This document shows, in pieces, positions 47,900 through 59,328 of a DNA stretch of 64,000 nt (positions within the stretch are counted from its first letter, which is position 1; every line of letters starts with the position of its first letter). The stretch is from NCBI RefSeq assembly GCF_001625215.2, contig NC_030383.2, forward strand, positions 6,150,779 to 6,214,778, given 5' to 3'. The translations under genes and the position numbers were made by a program. The notes below the pieces were generated by a model, which did no database searches, had not been told where the DNA came from, and saw only the letters and a list, made by a program, of their open reading frames with translations. Source of the DNA: Daucus carota subsp. sativus. Taxonomy: Eukaryota; Streptophyta; Magnoliopsida; Apiales; Apiaceae.

Positions 47900-48660
47900 T
47901 ATTGTTTTTAGTCACATTAAATTTTGTGTAAAAAAGGCGACCTTTTATTTTTGAAAGTTCGAAGCAAAATGAGATCCAAAAAAGTATTATTTAATAATCG
48001 GCAATTTTTTAAAATAACAATTTAATAATTATTTTAATTTATAATTTCAAATTAAAAATTAGTTTTTTTTTCTAATTTCTTCTGAAGGAAAAACTATAAA
48101 TTATAAATTTTAGAGTTGATTTTTTTTAAATAATGAGAAATTATATTTCTTTTTAGGGACCTTCAATTATGTGTAAAAAAGACGATCTTTAATTTTCAAA
48201 AGTTCGGAATAAAATGGGATCCAAAACAACATTGTATAATTTTTTTTGTAACTTTTCGGTTAATGCAATTTGAAGCAATTTTGTCCGTGCTACTACGCAC
48301 ACAGAAAATGAGATCGAAAAAAGTATTATTTAATAATCGGCAATCTGTTAAAATAGTTATTTTAATTTCTAATTTCTTGCTAAAATAGTTATTTTAATTT
48401 CTAATTTCTAATTAAAATTTAATGTTTTTTTTTAATTTCTTCTAAAGAAAAAACTATAAAAAATTTAGAGTTGAAAAAAGAATTTTTTCAAATAATGAGA
48501 TATCAATTTCTTTTAGTGACCTTAAGTTGTGTGTAAAGAAGGCAATCTTTAATTTTTAAAAGTTCGGAATACAATGTGATCCAAAACAACATTGCATAAT
48601 TCTTTTTATAACTTTTCAGTTAATGCAATTTTGTCCATACTACTACGCACATAGATAATT
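47900..48660. repeat. three-copy degenerate tandem repeat with Helitron-like hairpins
   Basis: Copies start near 47903, 48140 and 48500. Each has a tttttagtgacctt-like block, gtgtaaaaaaggcgatctt, aaaagttcggaa and gatccaaaacaac. The second and third copies continue to gtaacttttcggttaatgca and ttgtccgtgctactacgcac, the latter resembling a Helitron terminal hairpin. These look like repeated ends of related elements. Confidence 0.65.
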
Positions 48661-49659
48661 ATTTTCTATACAATAATATTTTAAAAAATTCAAAATTTAA
48701 TAGCATCTTAAAATATAAAACAAATGTTAAAAAAACTTGATATGTCAAAATAATTTAGACATTTGTAAATTGGATATCTAGCTACATGATATATATTAGC
48801 ACCTTCTGTAAATTAAGTAATTTCATGCCTATGGCTAGAAACTTTCAAATAAAAGACAGATTAATTTAAAATGAATATTGCAAGCAACTGAAAATTCTTA
48901 TAATTGTAGCCGAAGCCTGCATTTGAACTGAAGAAATAAACACTCAGTAATTCATAACAATAGAAAATTGCATATCAGAGATAGCCACAACCTCTTTATG
49001 CAGAATCTGATCATTTGTATGACCAAGACTGTTGCAATATACAGTGGTGTGCTACCAATTTTAGTTCAGAGAGCATCCCAGTGGCATTGGTTTCTGGGGC
49101 TGAGCAAGTCACTTCGGCTTGTTCATTTCAGCAAACTTGGATCAGGGACACACTGCACCACTTTTGGCAGCCCTGACAGAACTACCTTGAATTTGAAAAT
49201 ATAAATTTATCAGTGATAAGCCTAGCAAAAGAACATCTCAGTTTGAACCAGTAACAATGCCTATGGTGGACCTGTTAGTTGAGCACAGATAATCATAACA
49301 GAAATTTCACTGCACTGACAGGGGAGAAACATAGAACTATTATCAGCGTACATGCTTCACGTAGTGGTTAAACATACCACATGACTCATGGCAAAGACTA
49401 ACTACTTGTGGAAAAAATTCAAGTAATAAGCGTGTCAAGATATCAATCATGTCATCTTGTGTAGACACGTAATAATTATCATAAAAGACACCAAAGAGAG
49501 GATCTATCAAGATTATATGTTAGACCATGTTTCCCTCTGTAACTAAAATTATAATCAAGTTAGCGAATAATAGGTCTCTATGAAAATTCTAACCAATCAA
49601 GACTAATCTAAGTGATGTTTTTATATAAATCTCAAATTAATTCTTCGTCAATTTCAAAG

Positions 49660-50577
49660 TCAGCCGAAAGCACTGAAATCATATAGAGAGGCATGAAACA
49701 TAATCTCTACAATTCCATACTCTACTGCAACAGAGATGTTTGGTGGTTTAAAGATAGGCATAACAAAATTCTCACAGCCCAGACAGGGAAGAAACATACC
49801 ATAAGTATGCATGCCACACCTTAAACAAAGCAAAAAGGAATTGTTACTCACGCTCTGCTTATTTGACTGTATCGCTATAATTCGGGCCAGGGGTGTTCGT
49901 TGAGTAACAGCTGCAAAAACACGGTTGGTTAGTCCTGAAAACCACGAATAACATACATCGTCATGAGAGCTTGGTTGGAAGTATTCCTCATTGTCATAAC
50001 AGACAAATCAACGTCACGCAACCTCCTCTGCTATTCCATCTGAAACAAATAACAAAAACCAATGACATGAGAAAAAAAATATATCTATACTTTATATACT
50101 AAATAGGCTGTTGAATGCTTTGCGAAGACCAGGCTTTATCAAGAGAGTTATACCAGAAGGCAACTGAGAGCATATGGAGAATGAGCTTTATAAAGAGAAA
50201 GTGTGTTAAGGCCAGACAATCCTGTTATACACGCCGTGCAGATTTCCAAAACACAATAAATTGGCATCACAGTTTTAACGTATACACTCATTAATGAACA
50301 ACATAACCTGCATGATTCTCCAATGAGACAGATTATAGAATGTGAAGCCAAGAAAGGTTGAATGTAAAACCTGATGTTCGAATGTTGCGATTCGAGTTTT
50401 CTGAAACTGTGCCTCTGATCTGCACGTCACCGTTGCTTGAATAGACAGGCCGACGTTTCTCTGACAACAAAGAACAAACAAATAACATTATTAGAAGATA
50501 ACGAAGATCGCATACAGTAGACTAACCATTACTCCCGGAAGGAGGAGACAAAGGACGGAGTGGACGTTGAGATCATC
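49660..50577 (-). pseudogene. degenerate paralogue of the short-phase-1-exon gene (locus B)
   Basis: Exon-like pieces on - correspond in order and phase to locus A. About 50527-50577 reads QRPLRPLSPPSGSNG (compare KRVHLDPLSPSSART); 50371-50460 (90 nt, phase 1 to 1) reads RPVYSSNGDVQIRGTVSENS. A piece starting at 49910 reads AVTQRTPLARIIAIQSNKQS and stays open to 49660. Near 50025 QRRLRDVD matches QRRLREVD of locus A. In the first piece two TGA codons lie just upstream of the exon and the expected AG acceptor is missing, so this copy looks broken or is spliced differently. Confidence 0.35.
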
Positions 50578-51702
50578 AGTGCGTGAAGGAAGATGACATA
50601 AATGTGAACTCTGGAAGGCAAATAACCAACCGGACATGTTGATGAAGAATCCGGCAAGGACGCCACCATAAAGTGTTACAACCAAGGCTACGATTGGAAG
50701 GTATCAAATCAAGCCTCCACTAATCAAGGAATTTGAATTTCACGAGAAGATGATAGTGTTGTGCGTGAAAGGTGGCAGTTGGAGAAAAATCAGATGAAAG
50801 TTACGTGCTTTCTTAAAACTGTTATAACCCGTATGGTCACGGATAATCCAACCCAAGCACTAAAAAGAACTGAAATAGACATGGGTTCGACCCGTTTGTA
50901 GATGGATGATCCAAGGATAAGTAAAATGTCTAAAATACACATGCAGTCTAACTGTAAGTAAAGAGAAGGAAGGGCAAGATCGGTCTTTTGGAATGGCGGA
51001 AAGAAACTCAATGCTAGCACAAATTTAGAATATGTTGATGTTGATGTTGATATAGATATTCAACTAAAAACCATACATCGTTTTGGAATGAACAAAAAAT
51101 ACAAAGGAAAGCCACCAACTAAACAACGCCGTAAATTTGTCCTCCCTTGAATCGGCTCCACAAAATATTTTATACATCGGACGTGTGGACCTTGTCAAAT
51201 GTAGGAAGGGAATTGTTAGGATAAAAGAGATCTATCTAGTTTTGGAATGTTATGTTCCGTAATGTGTTCATGGGGTTTTAGATCTTACAAGATTTGCTCA
51301 ACAATAAGATCTTTTGTTTTGTATAGTTGATAGGCGGTGCCGCGGTGGGATATTCTAAATAAAACACAAATTCGGTAGTCCTATAGTGAACAATGAACAA
51401 CTAGTTGACATTCATGTATCTAGCTTTGAATTGAAGGTGAGGAGGATAAGATATGCATATTAAATATGAGAAACAACTTACTGTTCACCCCATCAATATT
51501 TCCTCATGGACCCTTGTAAAATGAAGACTTTGTACTATTCCGTATTCTAATCAGTACAGTGATACCACATTTGAATCAATTTTTCTGTAATATTTGTACA
51601 TTGTAAACATGCACATAGTTTTGGGTTTTAACAAGTTCGGTCTTCGGAACATAAGCAAGCTGCAAAGTTTATCTTCCGATTTTAAATAGATCAAGACATA
51701 GC

Positions 51703-51958
51703 CCCTGTCTTGGGGGAGAGAAGCTGGAGCTGCTTCTTGCTTATACTTTTCTTGACCCGTTTATGTAAATAAGTAAGAAGTACTTATAAGAAGTCGTGAA
51801 AAAAAAATTGGAAGTTGAAAATACTAGCTTCTCTTTATAATTTCTATTTTTTTTTCAAACACTTTAACAACTTATAATTATTGATTTATTTATCACTTCT
51901 ACTCCACTTCTTTACTCAGAGCAAGAAATCACTTCTTTTAAACAAACCCAAATAGTCT
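51703..51958. mobile_element. MITE of the GGGCTGTTTGG family, copy 2
   Basis: The interior matches the element at 33283-33490 (cttttcttgacccgttta, cacttctactccacttcttt). The ends are cctgtcttgggg and, inverted, gactatttgggtttg, both diverged. Confidence 0.55.
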
Positions 51959-52358
51959 CATAATTATCGAGTTCAAGTTCGAGTCAGTGTCAATTATATG
52001 TTTTTATTTATGATTGATATTCTTTTTTCAGGAAAATGTAAGTTTAGTGAAGATTTCCATCATCAAAGGCTTCTTGAATTTGCAAGAAAAGGAAAACATA
52101 CACAAACTTGTGGCTATATGATGAGGAATCCTCTTGCGTAGAAAGCAGCAATGTCATTTCGACAATTGTACGAGTAAATATTGACATATATAGTTGCATA
52201 TGTGATGGATGGACATGTCGGGGGAGAGATCGATCTGGATTCTGGTCTGCTCGCATTTATTATTGAATGGGGGTACTCAACAACTCTTCTACAGTCGTGC
52301 AACTCAAGTCAACAGCTTATTTTCTCACAAATTTAATAGCCGGGACGAACTTACAATT
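51959..52358. other. intergenic region
   Basis: No supportable gene; overlapping short frames at 52044-52302 have no protein character. Confidence 0.4.
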
Positions 52359-53551
52359 TTATAAAAGAAAAATAGATTTTTTTACCACTTAATTTATAGT
52401 GTTTTTAGAAACTTGCCACCCAACTATATTTTGTTTTCTTTTACTCACTAATGTTAGGTTTGGATTTTTTTTAGCCACCAGCTTAGGTTCGGATTTCATT
52501 ACTAGCATTATATTAATTTTATTTGTCACTAAACTTATTGTTTCTTTAGAAATTAACCACTCAACTATATTTTTTTTATTTTACTCACTAATGTTAGGTT
52601 CATTTTTTTTTTGTCACTGAAGTTAGGTTTGAATTTGATTATTAGCATTACATTAATTCTGTCTAGTATTATTAAAATACAGTGGTAGTCTGTAATAATA
52701 CTTTGATGATTTAGTATATGTCTGTATCTTTATATATAGTATTTTTTATGTCTCCAACGTCGTTTACTTTGGGCGATAAGAATTTTACACGCATTTGATG
52801 ACTTTTAAAAGACTACTTTTCATAAATAAGTTTACTTTTTTCTTCCGAATAAAAATTCAGCGCTTGAATTTTTACACACATAAAAAATCACAGAAATAAG
52901 TTATGAAACTATATTTTATAGGAGTCTTAAAATACGTACGAAGCAGTAGAAAAAATTGTAAATTAATGAGAAAGACGGAGGGAGTAATAATAATAAAATG
53001 ATGCATTATAGAGGGCAATCATCGAAAATTAAGTTAACCTCTCTATTTATTTATCTTGAAAATTGTAATAAGATAAAGTTATTAAAATTTATGAAGATAA
53101 ATTTGAGAGAGATTTTAGACTGAGCTTGTCGATTGAAACTTTAATAGCGAAAGATGATGCATCATATCATTCAATTACACTTTATCTTATGAGGGAGGGT
53201 GAATTGTTTGAAGTCATTGATTTCATATTCATGATTTATTGAATTTTTAGAATTCTAATTACGATTTTTCCTGGTTTTAATTTTTCGTCGGCTCATTTTA
53301 TATTATTATTGTTATATATAAAGATATAAACATACGACACATCATCAAAATATTACATACTATCACTATGTATAAATGATGCTACAATGATTATCATAAT
53401 GCTAGTAATCAAATCCAAACCTAAGTTGGTGGCTAAAAAAAGATCCAAACCTAACATAAGTGAGTAAAAGAAAAAAAAAATTAGTTGGATGGCAAATTTC
53501 TAAAAACACTATAAGTTGAGTGGCAAAAAAATCTATTTTCCCTTTTATAAA
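52359..53551. mobile_element. about 1.2-kb element with 155-bp inverted ends
   Basis: The left arm (52359-52516) and right arm (about 53396-53551) are inverted copies, sharing aaatagatttttttaccact, ttttactcactaatgttagg and tttggatttgattactagca. The left arm is followed by a second, direct partial copy of itself (52540-52665). A sequence near 52970 (gacggagggag followed by TA) looks like a Stowaway end inside the element. The boundaries and target duplication are not clear, so the superfamily is unassigned. Confidence 0.65.
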
Positions 53552-53718
53552 TGCTTTGGCCGATCATGAAATTATTTCAAATACAATTTCAAATATTTTA
53601 TGACCAAAGGGACATGGTTTCAAATGCAGAGGATCGTCCCGAGTTTAACTTTTTTTTTGAAATGAGCAAAATGGCTGAGTTTTTTTATCAAATAAAAGAT
53701 GATACAATATCAAATATT

Positions 53719-54415
53719 CTCTTCGTCTCAATCAATTTTATTCAGTTTTTTTTTGAGATGTCCCATCATTTCTATACATTCTCAAAATAGCAACTTTTTA
53801 TAATATAAAACAATATTAAGAGCATCTCCAATGGCATTGGTTATAATCGTTGGCTAAGTTGGACCTGTAAGATATTATATAAAATTTGCTGAACCTGTAA
53901 GACATTATACATTAACGGTATTGGCTATATTAGTTGGTTATAATTTAAAAATAATATGTTATTATTAATATTTTAGATTGTTAAAATAGAATATATTAGT
54001 TCAATATAGTAATGAATGATGTGTAATCTTCTTACAGATCTTACAGACCTGTAGCGGATCGACAAATATAGCCATCGATAGGAGGTTGGCTAAAATTATA
54101 GACAATTGATGGATGTGGTTGGAGTGCTATTTTTTTAACATATTGGATATATTTTTTATATTTGGTATGACAACTGATCTTTTAGCGCTTTGCATGGTTG
54201 ACACCAACTAAATTCTCCCACTATCTCCATTTTATAATAATAAAAACACTATTACAACCACTACTTTATTTCACTATCTCAAATCTATTATTAAAAAATA
54301 TATGGGTTCCACCACTTTACTCATTTTCCATTTAACTTTACTCATTTCTTAAGTTTTTTCTTGGTCTCTGTGTCCAATCCTAATGTATATACGTAATTCA
54401 TCAGGACGGAGGGAG
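53719..54415. mobile_element. Stowaway-like element interrupted by another MITE
   Basis: The right end GGACGGAGGGAG followed by TA is clear; the left end (ctcttcgtctc) is diverged. The flanking halves match the intact Stowaway at 34502-34813 read in reverse (gtcccatcatttctatacat, aaaatagcaacttttt, aaaacactattaca). The match is broken at about 53819-54200 by an unrelated insert. Confidence 0.7.
53819..54200. mobile_element. MITE-like dispersed repeat, copy 2, nested in the Stowaway-like element
   Basis: Begins agagcatctccaatggcatt and shares about 300 bp with 17930-18240. Host sequence resumes at acaccaacta, exactly where the intact Stowaway copy continues. The right terminus is diverged and the target duplication is unclear. 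Confidence 0.65.
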
Positions 54416-55912
54416 TATCAATTTGTTAATAAATGAAGAGAATTGATAAATAAGCTCCAAAATTTATTATTTAAACTCTAGTTAAATTTTATTTATTTAT
54501 TCAAATCACATTATCACCACTAATATGGATGAAACATGTGGAGAAGGCATGTATAAATATGGTATAAATTTTGAAATTGGAGTTTAAATAGTAAAATGTG
54601 GAGTTATGTATCATCTTTTATTCGTCCTTATTTTTCGAACTTTAAATAATGTTGTTTTAGATACAATCACATTATATTAAATTTCTGTTCTGCCCGTTTG
54701 CTTGTTCAAATTACGTGGGTGGATCTATAAAATATTTTGGTATTGTATAATCTATTTTATACGCTCTCTGAGAATGCGATTAGTAGCAGGGTTTTTAGAT
54801 TATTTATTATTTATTTATTTATATAAAAACTATATTTTTTATAATATATGTATTACATTCCTACCAATTTTTGTATTTATAATTCATTAAATTTTTTCAT
54901 GAAAATACAATATAATTCATATTTTATTTAGACAATGAAATGTGGACATATATATATAATATTTAGACATTGTTTATTAAGATTTATTTTTCTAATAAAA
55001 AATCATCATACACAAGTCGTATTGAAGAAATATATTGGTTGATTGAGATTATATTTATTTGATATTATTTTAATGTTTAACTTATATTCTTATATTTAAC
55101 AATCTTTATTTTTGTTAGACGATAAATTAAGATTATTCTATCTGATCCTGTAAAATATAATCAGAAATAAAAAATACGAATTCTGAACCAAAATTTGTGC
55201 CATTTTAATTCAAAATTTATCTAATTTTTTGTTGAACCACAACCAGTCCAGACCTCGCAAAAGGCAAAACTACCAAAATATACGTCCAAAGTTGATAGCA
55301 TCTTAAACAACCATAATCATTTCTCTCCTAACGAAGCCCAAGATTGACATTGTTAAATAGTAATTGATTCAAATGGGAATCACAAAGAATTTCAGAAAAA
55401 AAGACAGAGACGAACAGAGAATCACAAATCACACTTCTGAAACTGCGAAAATCAACCCCTCTGGTCTTCGAACTCTTGTTTAGTCAAGTTAAACGTTTTA
55501 TAAAACAAAACCTCTTAGTTTACCAAGTTTTTCACATAATGTTACATGGCCAACTCATTTTTCATGTACCCAAATAATGGTCTACAATCTAACACTAACC
55601 ATTCAAATCTTCCATAATATACAAACATAGAATTACATGAACAAATTAGGTGTAAAATGAATAAGGTGATAGGTGATGAATCTATGAGCTTTGCTATTAT
55701 GCATGGGGACCTACGAGTCCTTTTTAAATTATTACATCAGCTGTACGACCATACTATTCTTTTCCCTACACCACTCCTGATTTTTACACTACACAAACAT
55801 CATATTTCTCACAATAATTCTATATCTTATATCCCATTATTCCACTACACTACTCATCACTTGCCTATATTATCCTCCCTCACTTCTTTTCTCCATTTAA
55901 CTTGTGTTTTTC
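54416..55912. other. intergenic DNA and XTH upstream region
   Basis: AT-rich, without a supportable gene. A TATA-like ctatattat lies at about 55864, some 48 bp before the XTH start codon, and may be its core promoter. Confidence 0.45.
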
Positions 55913-57238
55913 ATGGCCTTCTCGTATATTCCTTTTCTTCTTCTGGCCATTTATATTCATGCCTTGGCTACTCTAAGCAATGCTGGTGGTCATCACATTA
56001 GGCCGCCTTCTCCGGGATACCGGCCCAGCTCTAAATTCAGGTCTATGAGCTTTTATAAAGGTTATAGAAACCTCTGGGGTCCTAATCATCAGAGGCTCGA
56101 TAACAAAGCTCTCACCATTTGGCTCGATAGAACCTCGGGTATGTGATCCAATTCACGTCTTTCTCTGATACCTCAAGGTTTTAGAAGAGTTGGTCACTTA
56201 ATATCAGACTGTGCATAATGTGTGTGAATTAAGTTAAGTATGATCGGTGTTAATGGGTTTTTTACATGCAGGGAGTGGATTCAAGTCTGTGAGGCCTTTT
56301 CGATCAGGCTATTTTGGTGCCTCGATCAAACTCCAACCCGGGTATACTGCAGGGGTGATTACAGCGTTCTATGTGAGCACTTCAACCTACCGCATAAGTA
56401 TGTGTTTACGATTATAAGCTGATTAATTATGTGTTATATGTGTGCAGCTTTCAAACAGTGAAGCGCACCCGGGGTACCATGATGAGGTGGACATTGAGTT
56501 TCTGGGGACAACATTTGGGAAACCTTATACACTGCAAACAAATGTATATATCAGAGGAAGTGGAGATGGTAAAATTATAGGAAGGGAGATGAAGTTTCAT
56601 CTCTGGTTTAATCCTACCAAACGATTTCATCATTATGCAATCTTGTGGTCTCCAAAGGAAATCATGTAAGGATACTTCAGTTAAGTTGATTGTAGTTTAT
56701 ATCTATTTAGTAAAATAACCAAATAATTACAAATGGAAGTGCAATTGTCTAGATTTAGTCAGACATGTTAATTTTTAGGATTCTATTTGGTGAACAGCCT
56801 GAAGTTGCAAAAAGTGGGTCTTCATTATGTACAACATGTATTAAGGGAGAAGTTTAATAAATATTGTGCAGATTTCTAGTTGATGATATCCCAATCAGGA
56901 GATATCAAAGAAAGAGTGTGGCTACATTCCCACTAAGGCCAATGTGGGTTTATGGGTCCATATGGGATGCTTCTTCATGGGCAACAGAGGATGGGAAATA
57001 CAAAGCCAACTATCAGTACCAACCATTTGTGGGAAAGTTTACAAATTTCAAGGCAAGTGGTTGCACTGCCTATTCTCCGCGGTGGTGCCGCCCCGTTTCC
57101 GCCTCTCCGTGGCAGTCCGGGGGCTTAAGCAGCCAGCAGAACATGGCCATGCATTGGGTACAGAGTCACTACTTGGTTTATGACTATTGTAGGGACAACA
57201 AAAGAGACCATTCCAAAACACCAGAATGTTGGGGTTAG
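55913..57238 (+). CDS. XTH: xyloglucan endotransglucosylase/hydrolase, group III-A (XTH31/32-like), four exons
   Basis: Exons 55913-56138, 56272-56372, 56448-56665 and 56872-57238 join to 303 residues with GT-AG introns. A signal peptide covers about residues 1-24. The glycoside hydrolase family 16 active site [10 protein letters not shown] is at about 120-129, with nucleophile E122 and acid/base E126. Around it are [20 protein letters not shown] and [20 protein letters not shown]. The C-terminal XET domain has its Cys residues ([25 protein letters not shown]). The N-glycosylation sequon that follows the active site in groups I/II is absent (GTTFG instead), as in group III-A, where mainly hydrolytic activity is known for some members. 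The enzyme is secreted and cuts or rejoins xyloglucan in the wall. The start is the ATG that begins the signal peptide. Exact orthology (XTH31 or XTH32) is inferred from similarity. Confidence 0.94.
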
Positions 57239-59328
57239 TATACTTCCACAAATGGAATTACCATGTGCCCAAGGCCTAAGTTACTGGAGGAACAAAAATT
57301 TCTTCTAAGAAAATTATAAGTAGATTTGTTTGGTACTACTTTGTTAATGTTTTTCGATTTATACTCGTGGTATGTTGTTGTACAATAGGTAGAATACACT
57401 GAATATGAGAAGTAGGTGAAGTTATGGGGGATTAGATCTAAGGGCAAAGGCCTGATTTGAGTGAATGCATTTATTTCTTACATCACAATAATGTCAAAAA
57501 AGTAAAAGAGTTCTCATTATTTCTGGAACACAACAGCAAGTACTACTCCGTCTGCCATTTGCTTGTTTAGCTTGCTATCATTATTTGTCATCTTTTATAA
57601 TTTTAAACTTCTCTTCATCTTCCTTTATTAGTTAGCATGATATGTATTGCCGACAAATCCCAGCAAACAGTTTAAAAAAATAAATGTATAACTAAAATCC
57701 GGAAGTAACTTGATCTAGCTAAGGTTTTAAATACTTAAATAGTAACATGCACCGAACTGGTTCTTAAATGTCAAGGCCACAAGCATATACATCCAATATA
57801 CTACAGTTACAGTATATTACTATAACCCCTCAACAAAAGATGTGAAACTACAAGGCTGCGTATTTTTTGTAACACAATAAAGCAGGCAATTTCCTCCCAA
57901 AACATCCATCTACAATTTTCTTTCAAATCCTAATTTTGGTTTTGTGAGTCGTCTTTTATAAAAATAATTGATATTCCAACCTTGGTAACTGCCCCAAAGT
58001 TATTATTGTATATTATAGACTAAAATCCATAATCTTGACACAAATAAGTACTATTGAGATTGCCATTGAATTTGAAATCTAGAATGCTGATAATTTTGCC
58101 ATCAAATACAAACTCTACATATTTCACCATATATATAATTACATCTGAAACCTAATGACTAATCTTTGTAAATCTAACAAATTAACCACATAAATGGGAG
58201 GCTATATACCTCCACTCAATAAGAAACAAGACTGTAAAGCAGGACTGCATCTGTCACTCGAAACTGACCTGCAACACAGCAAAATCATTTACTGCCAAGT
58301 GCTAATCAAAGTGAATTAATTTCTATTCAATGGCAATAGCCAATACATGTAACAAAAAAATATAAAAAATCTCCTAAACCATATTTTATATAATAATATA
58401 GTAATTTAGCATATAAAAAATTAACCAAACAAATTCAGAGATTGCATACTAGAACATCTATGTATCTAAAAGCATTAAACTCAGGTGTCGGTACTAATCA
58501 ACAGTGTACTAGTTGTGGAAATTTAACTACATTACGTAATACTATTCATGATTTGTTCAGGATACTAGCAAAATATTTGTATGGAATTTAGTGATTATCC
58601 AGATAACCTCTGTAGGTCAAATTAGAAAAGGATAATATAAAAAATAGTAACAAAAAATAACTACCAAGGAAGCATATGCCAAACATCAGATCTTAAGAAC
58701 ACAAATGAAGCACTGTAGTAATTATCCAGTATGGTATCTAAAAATAAGATTTTATCATGTTAAGCACCTATACACCTAGGATTTGATAGCATCTGTTTAA
58801 ATTATTACTACCCAGAATAGCAGTACATCTTATCTTTATATTATTCTTGTACTTGAAGCCAACAATTCTTCTTATATGCGTGTTTTATTTGCAAAATTAC
58901 TCCTAGATTAGGATTTTTTGCTTCAAATTTACATTATGTTAATCCCAGACTACACGTTAAATTGTCTCAGAGACTAAACTTTATAGCTTTTGGTTTAACT
59001 CTATACATTCTGCAGTATTCATTGTCCCATCAACTCATCAAGAGCCAACCAAATACACACCCATAATAAATAAAAATAAAAATTGAGAGAGCCCCCAATC
59101 CCTCCCACCATAGTTGATGTTAGAAAAGGTAGAGTTGGGGTACAGAATTACTTATATGCAAACATCTATACATGTAGATAGGAGTAATTTAACTTAAAAT
59201 GCATGTAGTAGCACTGTATAATGAAAAACAAGAATAAAAAAATTGTGTTTTGCCAGAGATAGAGAAAACATTCATCCAAGTAAATGTAAAAGAGATAACA
59301 TATAATTAAGCTTGGTTACCTATTTTTC
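57239..59328. other. intergenic: XTH 3' region and 3' region of the WD-repeat gene
   Basis: About 2.1 kb of AT-rich DNA between convergent genes. It should hold both 3' untranslated regions. No open frame longer than a few dozen codons and no clear repeat element is seen. Confidence 0.5.

Larger units (their letters stand above)
46037..51029 (-). mobile_element. Helitron-like segment B (3' end secure, 5' end tentative)
   Basis: The 3' end on - has a hairpin CCGTG...CACGG (46051-46067), then CAAAATATA and CTAG at 46040-46037 followed by T, as in segment A. The 5' end is placed at TCTAAATTTGTG (51029-51028) because homology with the segment A upstream region (aaggaagggcaagatcggtc versus aaggaagggtaaataatgtc) runs to about here. 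The base before it is T rather than the usual A, so this end is uncertain. The segment contains tandem repeats at 47226-47400 and 47900-48660 and the degenerate locus B. Helitron-type hairpin sequences also occur at 48287 and 48632. Confidence 0.4.
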
